The translations under genes were made by a program, and so were the position numbers. The notes under the pieces were generated by a model, which did no database searches, was not told the origin of the DNA, and saw only the letters and a list, made by a program, of their open reading frames with translations. From the NCBI GenBank assembly GCA_951812925.1, contig OX638369.1, positions 682,001 through 746,000 on the forward strand: a DNA stretch of 64,000 nt. The letters run 5' to 3'. The DNA is from Calliopum simillimum (lineage: Eukaryota > Arthropoda > Insecta > Diptera > Lauxaniidae). Position 1 is the stretch's first letter; each line of letters begins with the position of its first letter. Below, piece after piece: positions 11,571-23,511 of the stretch.

Positions 11571-13267
11571 CCCGGTGGCGAACGGCAAGACGATTCATCG
11601 ATGACAAATAGAGATAAAATTAGATCATAGGTGACAAACGGAGACATTTGTATGACTTCATGCGTGAACTTTTAGAACAAATGTCCAAAAAATCACTAAT
11701 GACTTATGCTGATAATTTCACTGAGTCGTCAGTGTGCTAGCGACACGTCGCAGACAATATCAGTACGATTCCCTCATGAATAAGTCACTAATGCGTATAC
11801 TTCCGAGTGAGTTGTAGAGGAAAATGTCATCGAGTTTTCACCAATGACTTTGTCACAAACATGTCAGCATAAATCTAGCAAAAAAAAATTTTTTTTTTTT
11901 TTTGTTTTGCATTTGTTTTTATTTATATTTATTAAGTAATCAAAATATTTTAATTTACATTTATTAAATATACAATTTTATAAAGATGACACTAACAACT
12001 CAGGCCTTCGACTCTAAATAAAAATACTTAGTACATATTAACAAATGAAAATAACTACGTACTATTAAACATGTCATAGTTATGTCATGTATTCTAGTCA
12101 AATCTGAGAGGTGGTGCCTTGGTGAGATATTAGGTGCTAAAAGTCGAGAAAACCTGTTTTATACAAATATCACGCTAAGGTCGGTCCACAATTTTATAGT
12201 TCAGAAAATTTTCAATAAAAAAATTATGAAAGTTGTTTCGTTTGACTTTTAGTTTAGTAGATATCCTATTTTAAGGTATTTGCCGCATACAAGTGTTTGT
12301 TTATAGTAATACGAGTATGACTGTTGATTTTAAAAGTAGTATAACTCATCAACTGTAAGTCGTAAAAAAACTATTTTTGCGGGTTTTCTATTTGAAATTA
12401 TCTGAGCTACAAATAGTGAACAAATTTTTTTTTTCTAGAAATAACCCTTAGCAAGATATTTGCAAAAAACCAAATTTCTCTACTTTTAGCAAGTCTCAAG
12501 ATTTGACCATAACAAAAGTTCATTTCTTCTATTGGAATAACACTCAAAAAAATTCAGATTGAATACTATGATGTAGGTCATCCAGCCGCTGTCAGTTAAT
12601 CTATTTGATAATGCATTTTTTATGTTTTGATTGTGCTTTGTGGCAATTTTCAGGCCATCGAATCAATCTGCATCGAACTTGAAAATACATTTGTCTAACA
12701 GCAAAATTTTGGGTGATATTCTTCATGGGTAGGTCGACGACAGAAATCTATTGCAAAGATAAAATTCAGACGTTATAATAACTCCATTATTAAAAGCCTT
12801 TTCTTAAGGACATTTTAACTCACCTCAAAATGTTTAGTCTGTCTGAATTTAACAGTTATAAAATACATCTTTTTAATTAAAATTAATCACATTTTGTAGG
12901 AGGACACAATATTTTGTTATTTATTTCATTTCGCTTGACAAACTGACCACAAAAATAACAATCGGCTGTATCTATGACTTTTACTCGTTGATGGCGACAT
13001 GCAACAGACAATGTCATGCAGCCGTAAACTCGTTATGGACTTTTAACAGACAATATCACCGATTCGAAACATTTCAGAAGTTTAGAGACACTTGAGTGAT
13101 ACTGTCCAACAGAGAATACTAACTTCCTGACGTCCCCATTGTGAGTCATCGATGAAAAAATCGTTTCGGAAAATTTCATGTAGAGCGCTCTATGTTCGTG
13201 TTATTGTCTTGATGATTCATTGATGACAATATCATTATGGATGATGTCGCTCAAAAACGCCACCGGG
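11571..13267. mobile_element. Putative non-autonomous DNA transposon, TIR CCCGGTGGCG
   Basis: CCCGGTGGCG at 11571 faces CGCCACCGGG ending at 13267. Both ends carry short palindromic motifs of the type TCATCGATGACAA (near 11592, 11622, 13145 and 13213), which look like subterminal binding repeats. ATTGT lies just outside both ends but with five extra bases on the left, so the exact border and duplication length are unsettled. No transposase reading frame was recognised in the ~1.7 kb. Confidence 0.5.
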
Positions 13268-14540
13268 ATTGTTCATTATTATAAAAATTTGGGAGCCAAA
13301 AGTGACTTGCGCCAAAACTTTGAAATAAAACTTACGTTTTCATGGTGTAAAACGTAAGCTGACAGTGTTGGGTTGTGACCACCTTATGTCGAATACTTAT
13401 ATATACGGATAATATGGATAATAAAGTCCCAACAATGAATGGTGAAATGAATTTTATTTTACTTTACTGAAAAGTTTGCCAAAGAATTTATTTCCTCAAA
13501 TATGCCTAAAAGTATGTTCCTTTTTTCTCAAGTTATAAAATGCGACATCTCTGGTGCTTTATTTTTCATGAAAATTGCGATGGAAAAATTAAATGTTTCG
13601 ATAAATTGTAACAGATTTTCATCGATTAAAATGTATAGCCAAATAGTCTTTTTTTTTTAGGCCTATATTTTCACCCCGCAGCGTCAGATCCGAGTAAACT
13701 TTTGTTGACCAAATTTTGTTCCACAGTGTTATTTAAGCTTTCTTTCAACCACAACCTTAATTAAAATAATGAAAACAACCCTTATAATGTAAGAAAAAAA
13801 TTATATTCCTCTTTACTTTCATCATCCGAGCGACGTGCACTCGTTGATATCTTGTTTTGAAATGAAAATACGCATACAGAAAAATGTATTTGCGTTCACA
13901 TTTTCAAATAACTCATCAAATCACTCGTCAAATCAGCGAAAAATCAAAAATTTTTGATTTTCTTCAAAGTTCTTGACAAATTTTTTGAAGAAGCGTTCTC
14001 ACTATCAAAAACTCATCTAATCCATACACATTTTTTTGACGTCAAAATTGGTGATGCCAAACAAATTCGAACTCATCAAAAAAATTTTTGCAATTTGATA
14101 GTCTGTACATCCCAATTGTGGATTTATAACACATTACCAAATTTTTCAGATTTTTCACAAAAATGTGTAATTATTGTTTCCATTTTTTTTGGACAATATT
14201 TTTGTAGCAATATTTTCAGATTTTTTTTCTTTACTGAGCTTGCGGTTGACGCGTAAAATGATCGCAGCCCGTTTCTCTAAGGAAATGGGTAAGAGGAACG
14301 TTTCTCAGGGGAAAGGGTATGAGAAATCTAGCTCCGTTTCTTAAAACATCGGGTTTCTATGATAAACGGTGCAAATGCCGATTATGAATTTATATTTCAT
14401 GGTTGCCATCAGTTTTTACTTCTATTTCGCATAAATCAAACTTTTTAAATAAAAAAAAAAAAAAAATAGAATATTAATGGAATATCCTCAGAAAATAGTC
14501 TTTAAAACAATCATTTAAATTTGTGAAAATCATTTAAAAA
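13268..14540. other. AT-rich spacer
   Basis: The frame at about 13954-14253 is open but AT-driven, with phenylalanine- and lysine-rich composition, and has no recognised motif. No repeats with defined ends were seen. Confidence 0.35.
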
Positions 14541-14542
14541 TA

Positions 14543-15991
14543 GTGGAGTGCCTGGGGCTTTTAACCTAGGATTTCTACAAGACCGAATGAATTTATATGG
14601 TTGGGATGGGATTTTGTTTTAAATGCCATAAAAAAAAAAGTTTACCCAAAATTTTATTGTGCTTTTGATTTGTGTATTAACTATAAAAAGTTAGTATAAC
14701 ACTACATTAAAAATAATTGTAACAATTTGCAAACCATTTTTTCTAAACTAATTTGAGGTCGCTGAACACGAAAAACGCAATTTTTTTTTTTTCCTTCTAA
14801 CCGTTCCCGAGTTATTCGGCCATTTTAATTTTCGAGATTATAGCATCATATACATCAATATATTTGTATAACGCCAAGTCCGACCGATTTTATTTTACCA
14901 CGATTACAAAGAATGACTAATGGCGTTTCTAACGGGTGTACCAATGATTATGCTCCGAATAAAATTAACTGAGTTATAGCACGAAAAACTTAGATTTTTA
15001 AAAAAAATTTTTAAATTTTCCATACCAACGTCAAATGAAAAACTTAGTTTTTTGCATATATTTATTTAAAAAATTTTTTTTAACAAATTCATTCAATGGC
15101 ATATTTAATTCCAAACATTTTAAGCTAACTTTGAGCAAAATCGAATGAAATCTCGTGAAGATATTAAGGTTTTAGTGCAATGAAGGCATATCGTTTTCTT
15201 TCAAAAATTTTTACTTTTGATGCAATTGCAACCCGGTCCGAAATGTTCTTCTACAAAAAATGATGAGAGCTTCTTTAAAATGTTCAATGAGTGTAGAATG
15301 GCCGATGTGGAAGCTGAAAAATAGGATCTGTTGACTTAGGCTGAACATTTTGAAAATGCTCTGGACAACTTCTCATCATTCTTATTGCACCAAATCCTTA
15401 ATATGTATCTTCAAGAAATTGCATTCGATTTTGCTCAAACTAGGCTTAAAATGTTTGGAATTAAAATTGCCATTGAATGAAATTTAAAAAAAAAATTTTT
15501 TTTCAAATAAATAAATGCGAAAAACTAAGTTTTTCATTTGATATTGATATGAAAAATTTTTTAAAATTTTTAAAAAATCTGAGTTTTTCCTGCTATAACT
15601 CAGTTAATTTTGTTCGGAGCTTAATCATTGGTATACTTGTTAAAAGAGCCATTACTCATTCTTTGTAAGCGTTGTAAAATAAAATCGATCGGACTTGGCG
15701 TTCTACAATAACTCGGGAACGGTCCAAAGAAATAAAAAATAAGTGGGTTTTTCGAGTTCAGCGACTCTAAATTAGTTAAGAAAAAATAGTTTGAAAAATG
15801 TTCCATCTATTTTGGATTTAGTGTTGTATTAACTTTTTATAGTTATTGCTTAAATAAAGAAAAAATCAATTGCACAAAAAAATTTTTGGTAAACTTTTCT
15901 TTTTATGGTATAAAAAACAAAATCCCACCCCAACTATATAAATTCATTCACTCTAATAAATATCCTAGGTTAAAAGTCTCAGGCACTCCAC
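14543..15991. mobile_element. 1.45-kb hairpin element with TA duplication
   Basis: The left end GTGGAGTGCCTGGGGCTTTT and the right end (reverse complement GTGGAGTGCCTGAGACTTTT) are flanked by TA at 14541-14542 and 15992-15993. Long imperfect arms carry AACTAATTTGAGGTCGCTGA and GTTCCCGAGTTATT counterparts. The TA duplication suggests a Tc1/mariner-type mobiliser. A solitary arm fragment of the same family lies at 39060-39600. No transposase remnant was seen. Confidence 0.65.
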
Positions 15992-15993
15992 TA

Positions 15994-17372
15994 ATCGTAA
16001 AACACATTTAAAATTACTATTTTTATCTCTGTAACGGGTAATTCTACAGAAAAATTCTAGTAAATTTCTTCGTAATTGAAGTTGTTTCCAATACCGACTA
16101 CGGTGTTTTGTCCAAAAAGGCAAAACGAAGAGGCCTACTGCGTTTAACTTTTCATAAAACTATGTTCATTTTCAAATCGCGATATCTCATGAACGGTAAG
16201 TCGGACGGAAAAAGTGTTGGTAAAGACATTCATAGAGAATAACATGTTCTGCAAAATCTAAGAAAAAAATTTTTTCTGCGGAATATTTTGCAAAAACAGT
16301 TTTTTTCTAAATTTTAAGTTTGTCAAAAGATATCTCCTAAACTTTAAGTCGTACAAAAAAAAAAAAAAAAAAACAAAGTGTTGTTTGTAGAACAAACAAT
16401 TCCCTATAAGCTGGTATTTTTGTTTTATTGCTGCGACGCTCCGTTCATGTATTATCACAATTTAAAAGAAAAAATCAGTTTAAAAACTTCGAAAAACTTT
16501 CCAGGTAAGTCTACCAAATGACCGCACTACTAAAAAGCTCACAACTTTTTAATAGATAAACTTTTTTATTTATATTTTAAGCTAAGCATTCCACTATTAA
16601 TAATTAAATTTCATGCGGTCTTGTAGAAGTCCTAAGTATACAGTGTTTTTAACTCCCTGGGAACTCTACTAAAATAGTTTTAGCCTCAAAACGTTTGAAT
16701 AAACGCTGAATAGGCCTGACATTATATAATTCGTATTATTGGACGTCGACTGCATACATATTTTAGTTACCACATGACGTATGAGTGATTTTTTCGATAT
16801 GAATTTCGATCTCGGGGCACCTGACGGTTCGGCAAGGGACCAACCATAAATTCAAAACACTTCACTTAAGTATGTAAAACTAAATTTTTTTTCGTAAACT
16901 TACAATAGCTTCTAGATGCTTTAACGGTAACGGAAATATTTTTCATCTTTGAAACGAAGAGATATATAACCAAGAGATGCAAAGAAGCACTGGAGCAGTT
17001 TTTTGGAGTTTGTATTAGCCATAGACGGTAGCTTTGACGAAATTAGAAGTTGAACAGCAGCGTAATTCAATTTAACACTTTATTTTTCTTATTTTCATTA
17101 AAAATTAAATAAAAGAACTCACTCGTGGACTCACTCGCGGCACTTTTCTGCATATCAATACGAATTATTTTGATAGCAAATTTACGCCTTCGATATAATT
17201 TCACGCGCTGAACCGGCACAATAATCGCGATTAGTCAACGGCACTTTCTGAACTGAGCGACAAGGGACGAATGTTGTCAACTCTTTGGGCATTCACAGTG
17301 TTTACGCTTTACGCAATTCACATCGTACTTTGGGTCAAAATTTAGGTACATGCCTTATGAGCACTATAACAG
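15994..17372. other. Spacer with degenerate AT-rich repeats
   Basis: Two loosely similar ~130-bp stretches (GATATCTC...TAAGTCG) occur near 16185 and 16325. Nothing protein-like was found. A few GC-richer patches near 17130-17260 have no convincing ORF. Confidence 0.3.
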
Positions 17373-17514
17373 CTGTGTTTTAGTCGACTGTTTTCTGTGT
17401 TCAACTAAGCACTTTCTGCGAAACGTATTAAATTAAGCACTTTAATTGTTGCTTTCCCATATGTTTCTCAGAAAGTACCTTATTAAACACTGAAAACTGT
17501 CGTCTAAAACACAG
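17373..17514. mobile_element. 142-bp MITE-like hairpin
   Basis: CTGTGTTTTAGTCGACTG faces the inverted CTGTCGTCTAAAACACAG. GCACTTTCTG/CAGAAAGT also pair further in. Target duplication is not clear. Confidence 0.5.
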
Positions 17515-17589
17515 GTAATCTTATATAGTCCTTATACAAGTGAAAAGTACTAAGTCTGTTTTTGAAGTTTTGAGTTATTTGGTAATGGC

Positions 17590-18450
17590 GATATAAAAAT
17601 AGGCACACAAAATCGGTTTAGTCCCTGTTTCTATACCTAAATATCAACCGATTTGCTTGACTTTTTTTTTTTTTAAAAAAAAAGGTTGTGGGGAAGAGCA
17701 GTGCATAGGATAACACTTTTTTACAAATAGTTCTATCGCCCGACAATTTAGTCTGTCGTGTGAACCAGCACTTACTGATATTTTGAATGTTTTTGATACT
17801 TTTGGACTTTTACCGATATTTTGGATGATTTTTCGATATTTTTAGACTTATACCGATTTTAAATAAGGATATCTCCTAAGCTATAAATCACACGAAAACA
17901 ATTCGGACGTCATTCTAGTAGTAACCGTTATCGAAATATTTGCAAAAAATTATCTTTGTGACCTTTGACCTTCAATAAAGTTTTTTATCTCATACGGGAT
18001 CAATGGTTTTTTGGTATATCTAAGGTCTGCACTGATTTTCAACTTTTTTCTAACTTGCGAGATATATCCTTTTTTTGCCCTTGATAAGGTGTTGCCCACA
18101 AAATTTCATCAAAATAGCTGATACAAATTGCGAGATATAACGTTAAAAGGTGGGCGTGGCACTAATGTTATGGTTTAGATCAGCGCTTGGTATTCACTCT
18201 CGGCACCTACTTCTCAAATTTAATCAAAGTAGCTTTATACTTAGATTGCGAGATGTGAATATTTTAAAATTTTCAATCGTTACGCCCAGTGCGCGGTATT
18301 CATGTTCGGCACCAATCTACAAATTTCATAAAAAAATCGCATAGTCTTTTGATTAGGTCCTTAAAAACATGCCAAAAAGGAACTACGACATTTAAGGGTT
18401 TTTATAGCAGATATCGGTAAATGGATCATTTAAGAAGAAAAAAACAGCGC
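17590..18450 (+). repeat. Diverged copy of the repeat family seen at 60.6-63.6 kb
   Basis: The block opens with AAATCGGTTTAGTCCCTG and AACCGATTTGCTTGA, as at about 62200 and 62730. At about 17760-17860 it carries roughly two copies of the 39-bp motif (CTTTTGGACTTTTACCGATA) that forms the large minisatellite at 60565-61997. Later parts hold diverged blocks resembling the ~125-bp units. It is non-coding. Confidence 0.55.
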
Positions 18451-18802
18451 AGTGCTATTAAGTTAGATGGGGGAAATTGGAGTGGGGGGAGGGGAAGAAA
18501 TGCACCCTTTTTTAGCGAACAAAGCAAAATTTCGATATTTCTTTTATTATATATATTTGTATGTTCAGTCCAGTCGAGTTACATCCGCTATTGTAATTAG
18601 CCCCCATAAGGGGACCCCCATACAAGAACTAGATAAAAATATAAAAAAAACTCTTCGTTGCCTGCAGGGTATAAATGTTCAAAGGCCCCTATTGTTTTTT
18701 CATCTCCTTGGTTAAACGATCTCTGGACCGAGTTCGGACGCTATGTACAAAATTCATCGAATTCAATAGCTCCCAAAAAATATTAAAATGATTTCGACTG
18801 GT
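18451..18802. other. Spacer
   Basis: A short G-rich stretch lies near 18468-18500. No gene or repeat border was recognised. Confidence 0.3.
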
Positions 18803-19193
18803 GTGATGAGCACACCAAGACCAAGACCAAAACCATAGCAGTCTTGGTCTTGTTCTGGCACATTCTGTCTTGGTCTTGGTTTTGATATTGAGTCTTGGTC
18901 TTGACACAATTTTCAGAGATATTGATTATTCAAAATTCCAAAGCTATATTTTTCCAAAGCAGTTGGGTTTTTAAGATGCCATAATACAAATTGAGAGATG
19001 ATTTTATCATCAAAACGGGAGTGAAACAACTTTTAACTATAAATTACTAAGACTGAAAAGCAGTCTTGGTCTTGACGATTATCGTGAGCAAGACCAAGAC
19101 CATAGCAGTCTTGGTCTTGATCTTGGTCTTGCAAAAATATCAACGTCTTGGTCTCGCAAAATTACCAAGACCAAGACTTATTTTGCTCATCAC
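18803..19193. mobile_element. ~390-bp element with CAAGAC hexamer arrays
   Basis: GTGATGAGCA at the left faces TGCTCATCAC at the right. Clusters of CCAAGACCAAGACC and its complement GGTCTTGGTCTTG fill both ends and recur near 18840-18900 and 19060-19180. The hexamers look like subterminal repeats of a small DNA transposon. Target duplication was not resolved, so the superfamily is unknown. Confidence 0.55.
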
Positions 19194-19643
19194 TTAAAAT
19201 ATATAAGGGTGACTTCCTAAATGTATATACACAATGTTCAAGCAGTTTTGTGCCAGCATCTAAACTGCAACAGCATTTAGCATTGAACGACATTGGAAAA
19301 ACTATCCTTTGCTGTATTTGCGCAAGGGAACACTTTATTTATAAAGTAATACATTTCACTATTCAAAAATAAAATGGTTGGAAAAAAATGTATCTATTAG
19401 TGAACTGTTTCAATGAGATCAGTGGAAATTATTTTAAATATTTCTATAAATTGATCAAAATAACAACTTCCTATATTTTTCTCAAGACTTTTCCCATAAA
19501 ATTGTCTCCTTTTTCCGTTTTGCACAGTGTTCTGCTTTGTTTTGCAGTCTTGCTGTCAAAAACTGTTATTTTTTGGCAGTATCAAAACAAATTTTTTTTT
19601 TTTTAAAAGGATCAACAACAAAGTTGTTATTTTTTGGCAGTAT

Positions 19644-21025
19644 CACGGGTGTTTAAAACATTTTTTAACCCTCCAGTTGCATCACACGGAAAGTTTTTAT
19701 ATTTTCTTGTTAAGGGTACTTTCCTTAACATATAAAAAAAAACTAAGAAAATCCGTTGGGCGCTTTTTTTTAAATCGAATTTTCCGTTTTTGGCAAAGTT
19801 GAGTTAAGTCAAAAATAACATGCGAAAACTAAAATCAATAAAAAGGAACACGAATAGTCATTTTTAACTAACTTTTGGATGCTGAACTCAAATCTGTTAA
19901 CAAAATCGATCTATCGCTACAGAATTCTGAGATATCCTAACCCAAAAATTACCAAAATATAAGATTTTTCGTGATTTTTTCCTACTTTTGAGGTTATGTA
20001 ACACGACAGTGTAATACTTTGTCATAAAACATGTTATGTTAGTCAAAAGCACATATCTTTGCGTACAAAACTCTTTTTAAATCATATCAATATCTTTTTT
20101 TTTTCTTGGAGTTATCCTAACCTAAAAATTTAAAAAGAAACAAAAACAAGATTTTCGACTACGTTGGAGGCTACATAGAGAACGCACGAAATTTTTTTGG
20201 TCTTTTATACAAACTGCATCACTTATAATCATTTATTGTCTTCAAAATGAGGTATCAAGTAGTCATCTACGATTTTTCTATACAAAGTTATGAGCTCTTT
20301 AATATGACATCAAGAAACACAAAACCGTTATTCCAAAACAAGTAATACACTGAAGCTAAAAAGTTAGTTTGCTTAAAATTGTTGTGACGAAGAAGGGAAA
20401 ATTCGTAGGTGACCACTCGAAGGCTGATTTTGAAGACGAGGGATTGTAGTAAGTAATTCAGTTAGTATAAAAGAGCAGAAAAATTACGTGCTTTCTCTAT
20501 GTAGCCTTCAACATAGTCAAAAATCTTGTTTTTGTTTCTTTTTAAATTTTTAGGTTAGGATAACTCCAAGAAAAAAAACGATATTGATATAAATTAAAAA
20601 GAGCTTTGTACGCAAAGATATTTTGACTAACATAACAGGTTTTATGACAAAGTATTACACTGTCGTGTTACATAACCTCAAAAGTAGGAAAAAATCACGA
20701 AAAATCTTATATTTTGATTATTTTTGGGTTAGGATATCTCAAAATTTTGTAGCGATAGATTGATTTTATTAACGGATTTGAATTCAGCATCCAAAAGTTA
20801 GTTAAAAATGACTATTCGTGTTCCTTTTTATTGATTTAAGTTTTCGCATGTTATTTTTGACTTAACTCAACTTTGCTAAAAACGGAAAATTCGATTTAAA
20901 AAAAAAGCGCCCGACGGATTTTCTTAGTTTTTTTTTATATGTTAAGGAAAGTATCCTGAATAAGAAAATATAAAAACTTTCCGAGTGATGCAACTTGAGG
21001 GTTAAAAACGTTTTGAACACCCGTG
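19644..21025. mobile_element. 1.38-kb hairpin element, TIR CACGGGTG, duplication GTAT
   Basis: CACGGGTGTTTAAAACATTT faces AACGTTTTGAACACCCGTG. GTAT immediately flanks both sides (19640-19643 and 21026-21029). Arms of about 550 bp are highly similar, including the block GAGATATCCTAACCCAAAAA. The unique loop (about 20190-20480) holds the core GAACGCACGAAAT...CTTCAAAATGAG that recurs in other hairpins of this window. It inserted within a short tandem repeat containing TTTTTTGGCAGTATC. CAC ends and a 4-bp duplication resemble Chapaev-type elements; that is an inference. Confidence 0.75.
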
Positions 21026-21225
21026 GTATCAAAACAAATTTTTTTTTTTTAAAGGATCAACAACAAAGTTGATGCGCTAGTTGCCAATTGAATGCGTATT
21101 GATTACTTGTTGACGGCATTAAGGAATGCTATGCTTTGTCAACATTTTGTAGCTCGGCTTTTACGAATGAATGACTTTGTATGTTTGCTCTGCAACTGAC
21201 GTTTAGGAAGTCGCCCAAACTTTAA

Positions 21226-21300
21226 ATATCTGCCACGCCTCCTTCTCTGTGTAACAAATGGAAGGACAAAGTGAACATACTCTGGGTGTTAGGTATAAAA
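21226..21300 (+). mobile_element. mini-me-like fragment (3' tip)
   Basis: CTGCCACGCCTCCTTCTCTG is followed by GGAAGGACAAAGTGAA and a degenerate TACTCTGGGTGTTAGGTA hairpin. This matches only the last ~75 bp of the full mini-me-like copies. It is truncated. Confidence 0.6.
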
Positions 21301-21396
21301 ATTGTTTCAATATGAATACCATAAGCGAGAAACAGATAAAAAAGTATGCATGCATATATTTGAACCAGAATTGGGCAAATTGCATTACTTTTTTAA

Positions 21397-22100
21397 GAGG
21401 ACATTCGCCTTTGTAATTGAAAACAAAAAACCACTTTTTAAAAATTTTATTATGAAAAAACTATTATATTTATTGACAAAATTTCTTTTAGACATTTTTA
21501 AATATTGACTAAAATATATGAAAATTTTTTTTTTTTTTATTTTTAGTTTCCCTTGGATGCTGTAGAGGGCGTCATCCAAAAGTTACTTTTCAAACTGGTA
21601 GGAAATTTTTCTCCGAATCTACTTGACCGATTTTAAAAAACCGAAGAGCATTCGATTGCTCATAAAAAATATTAAACAATAAGCCTCTGAAAGTTTTAAA
21701 AAATATCACCCCTTTTTTACGGGGGTGACTTACCCTCAAAAAATGCCATTTTTTCGCATTTTTCATAAATATTCATACAAAAACTTCAAAATATAAAAAA
21801 TTATGAATTTTAGAGGCTTATTGTATAGTTTTGAGCCTCAAGAATAAAATCCATTTTGAATTTTTCAAAAATCTGTTACAGGAGGTCTACAACATTTCCT
21901 ACCATTTAAAAATAAACTTTTGGATGACGCCCTCTACAGCAGCCAAGGGAAACTAAAAATAAAAAGAAAAATTTTTTTCATATATTTTAGACAATATTTA
22001 ACAATGTCCAAAAGAAATTTTGTCAATAAATGTAATAGTTTTTTCATAATAAAACTTTTAAAAGTGTTTTGTTTTTTCAATTACAAAGGCGAATGTCCCC
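21397..22100. mobile_element. 704-bp hairpin MITE flanked by TTAA
   Basis: The TIRs GAGGACATTCGCCTTTG (left) and its complement with GGGGACATTC (right) sit directly inside TTAA at 21393-21396 and 22101-22104. Arms of about 270 bp pair well and include GGATGACGCCCTCTACAGC. A TTAA target is the signature of piggyBac-type transposition, so this may be a piggyBac-mobilised MITE. No transposase is present. Short open frames inside the arms are by-products of the palindrome. Confidence 0.65.
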
Positions 22101-22142
22101 TTAATGCACTGAATTAGTACTGCTAATGTGCTAATGCAAAAA

Positions 22143-22242
22143 ATCATTGCATTGATTTTTGGAATTTAATGCTATTGAAAAATTCCATTGCATTGATTTT
22201 TGAAATTTAATGCTATTTAAAAATCTATTGCAATGATTTTTG
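22143..22242. repeat. ~40-bp tandem repeat (TTGCATTGATTTTTGAAATT)
   Basis: About 2.4 units with TTGCATTGATTTTTG and AATTTAATGCTATT lie next to the CACAGTGGG end of the following hairpin. The same unit occurs at about 23880-24010, 24965-25095 and 39606-39710. Confidence 0.65.
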
Positions 22243-23336
22243 CACAGTGGGCTCCTACGTGTTTTGAGTTTGACTTTCTTTATTGACGACAAAACCGTGG
22301 TATGGGGATGTTTTTGTACTCATTTCAGGTTTCGAAAGTTACAGCCAATTACATGGTATTTTATTTTCTACTGTACAGTAACAAAAAACTTTAAATCAAA
22401 ATGTCATGGATTCAACACGAAATCACGTAAAATTATTCGTAAGGACTAATGGAATCTAAAAAAACAGGGTTCTGAAATCAAACCATTGGTAGTTCTTTGC
22501 AATTTTGTAAAGAAACGGGGTTTTTTGCAAATTGGCCCAAAACCTTTGAAAATAACAAGAAATTAAGAAAAAGATTGTCATTTATAATGGATTTGCCAAA
22601 TCTAAATCTGAATCCGGTCGCAGAGTTATTCTATCGCATATAGTTTTTGAGATATTCTAACATATAAAAAAAAACTAAAGACAATTTTTCGTAATTTTTG
22701 ATATTATATAATAAGACCAGATAATTGTAAGTCATAAAACCTGATACAGAAGATGAAAGATCCATTCTTTTTCTTTAAAATTCAATTTGAATTACATCAA
22801 TATCTTTTGTCTTTTCCAAAATATCTTAACCTAAAAAGTTGAAAAAGGGCTAAAAATCGGTTTTTGGCTATATTTGGGGTTAAATATAGGACGAATGAAA
22901 TTGTTATGCTATTTTATATTAATTGTATTATTTAGTACTATTCTTAGTCTTCACAATGAGTTACAAAATGAGCTCATATTATTTTCCATTACAAAGCTAT
23001 GATAATTTTAAAAATGCATTACATTTACATTTTCAGGTAAATTTGTATAAGAGCCCCCCTAGAAGGTTGAGATAAGGGACGGACATTTTAGAAACAAATA
23101 TTGAGGAGAGGAAAATGTGAGGCGTTGCTTATCAGTTTTTCCTTCATAGGTAACTAATTTATTATTTACTGCACAGTATAAAAGAAAAAAACATGTAATT
23201 CGTTGTAACTTACGAAACCGATCAGCTCCGATTTTACTTGAAGCAGTTTTATAATCCTGAAAGGTGTGCGAACACATTCCCATACCCCGATTTTGTCGTC
23301 AACAAAGTCAAACTCAATACACGTAGGAGCCCACTC
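22243..23336. mobile_element. ~1.1-kb hairpin element, end CACAGTGGGCTCC
   Basis: CACAGTGGGCTCCTACGTGT at the left faces ACACGTAGGAGCCCACT at the right, with arms of about 160 bp. The loop (about 22450-23150) carries the shared blocks GATATTCTAACATATAAAA, TCATAAAACCTGATA, TATCTTAACCTAAAAAG and CTTCACAATGAGTTACAAAA, also seen in the hairpins at 19644, 24000, 44084 and 54100. The right terminus is eroded, and no duplication can be assigned. Confidence 0.6.
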
Positions 23337-23511
23337 ACACCTGTCCCCACGAGTTTTAAATAAAAAGTGCTTGCACCCAAAATGTTTTTTTGGGAAAATA
23401 TGCGGAATGCCTCTAGGATCAAACATATATAGCTCTTTTTTCAAAGTGAACGGCACTTTTTCAAACCAGGGCCAAAAAACCCATTTTTTAGCACCAATTT
23501 TCTCGACCTGA

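Noticed and set aside
13954..14256. 100-codon frame
   Set aside because: Composition is Phe/Lys/Ile-rich as expected from AT-rich non-coding DNA; there is no motif, splice or poly(A) support.
21920..22117. Matching ORFs in both arms of the 21397-22100 hairpin (DDALYSSQGKLKI)
   Set aside because: Their identity follows from the inverted repeat; both are short and AT-driven.
23166..23456. 96-codon minus-strand frame
   Set aside because: It lies in a hairpin arm, has no recognised motif and is not conserved in the matching arm at 22243-22449.
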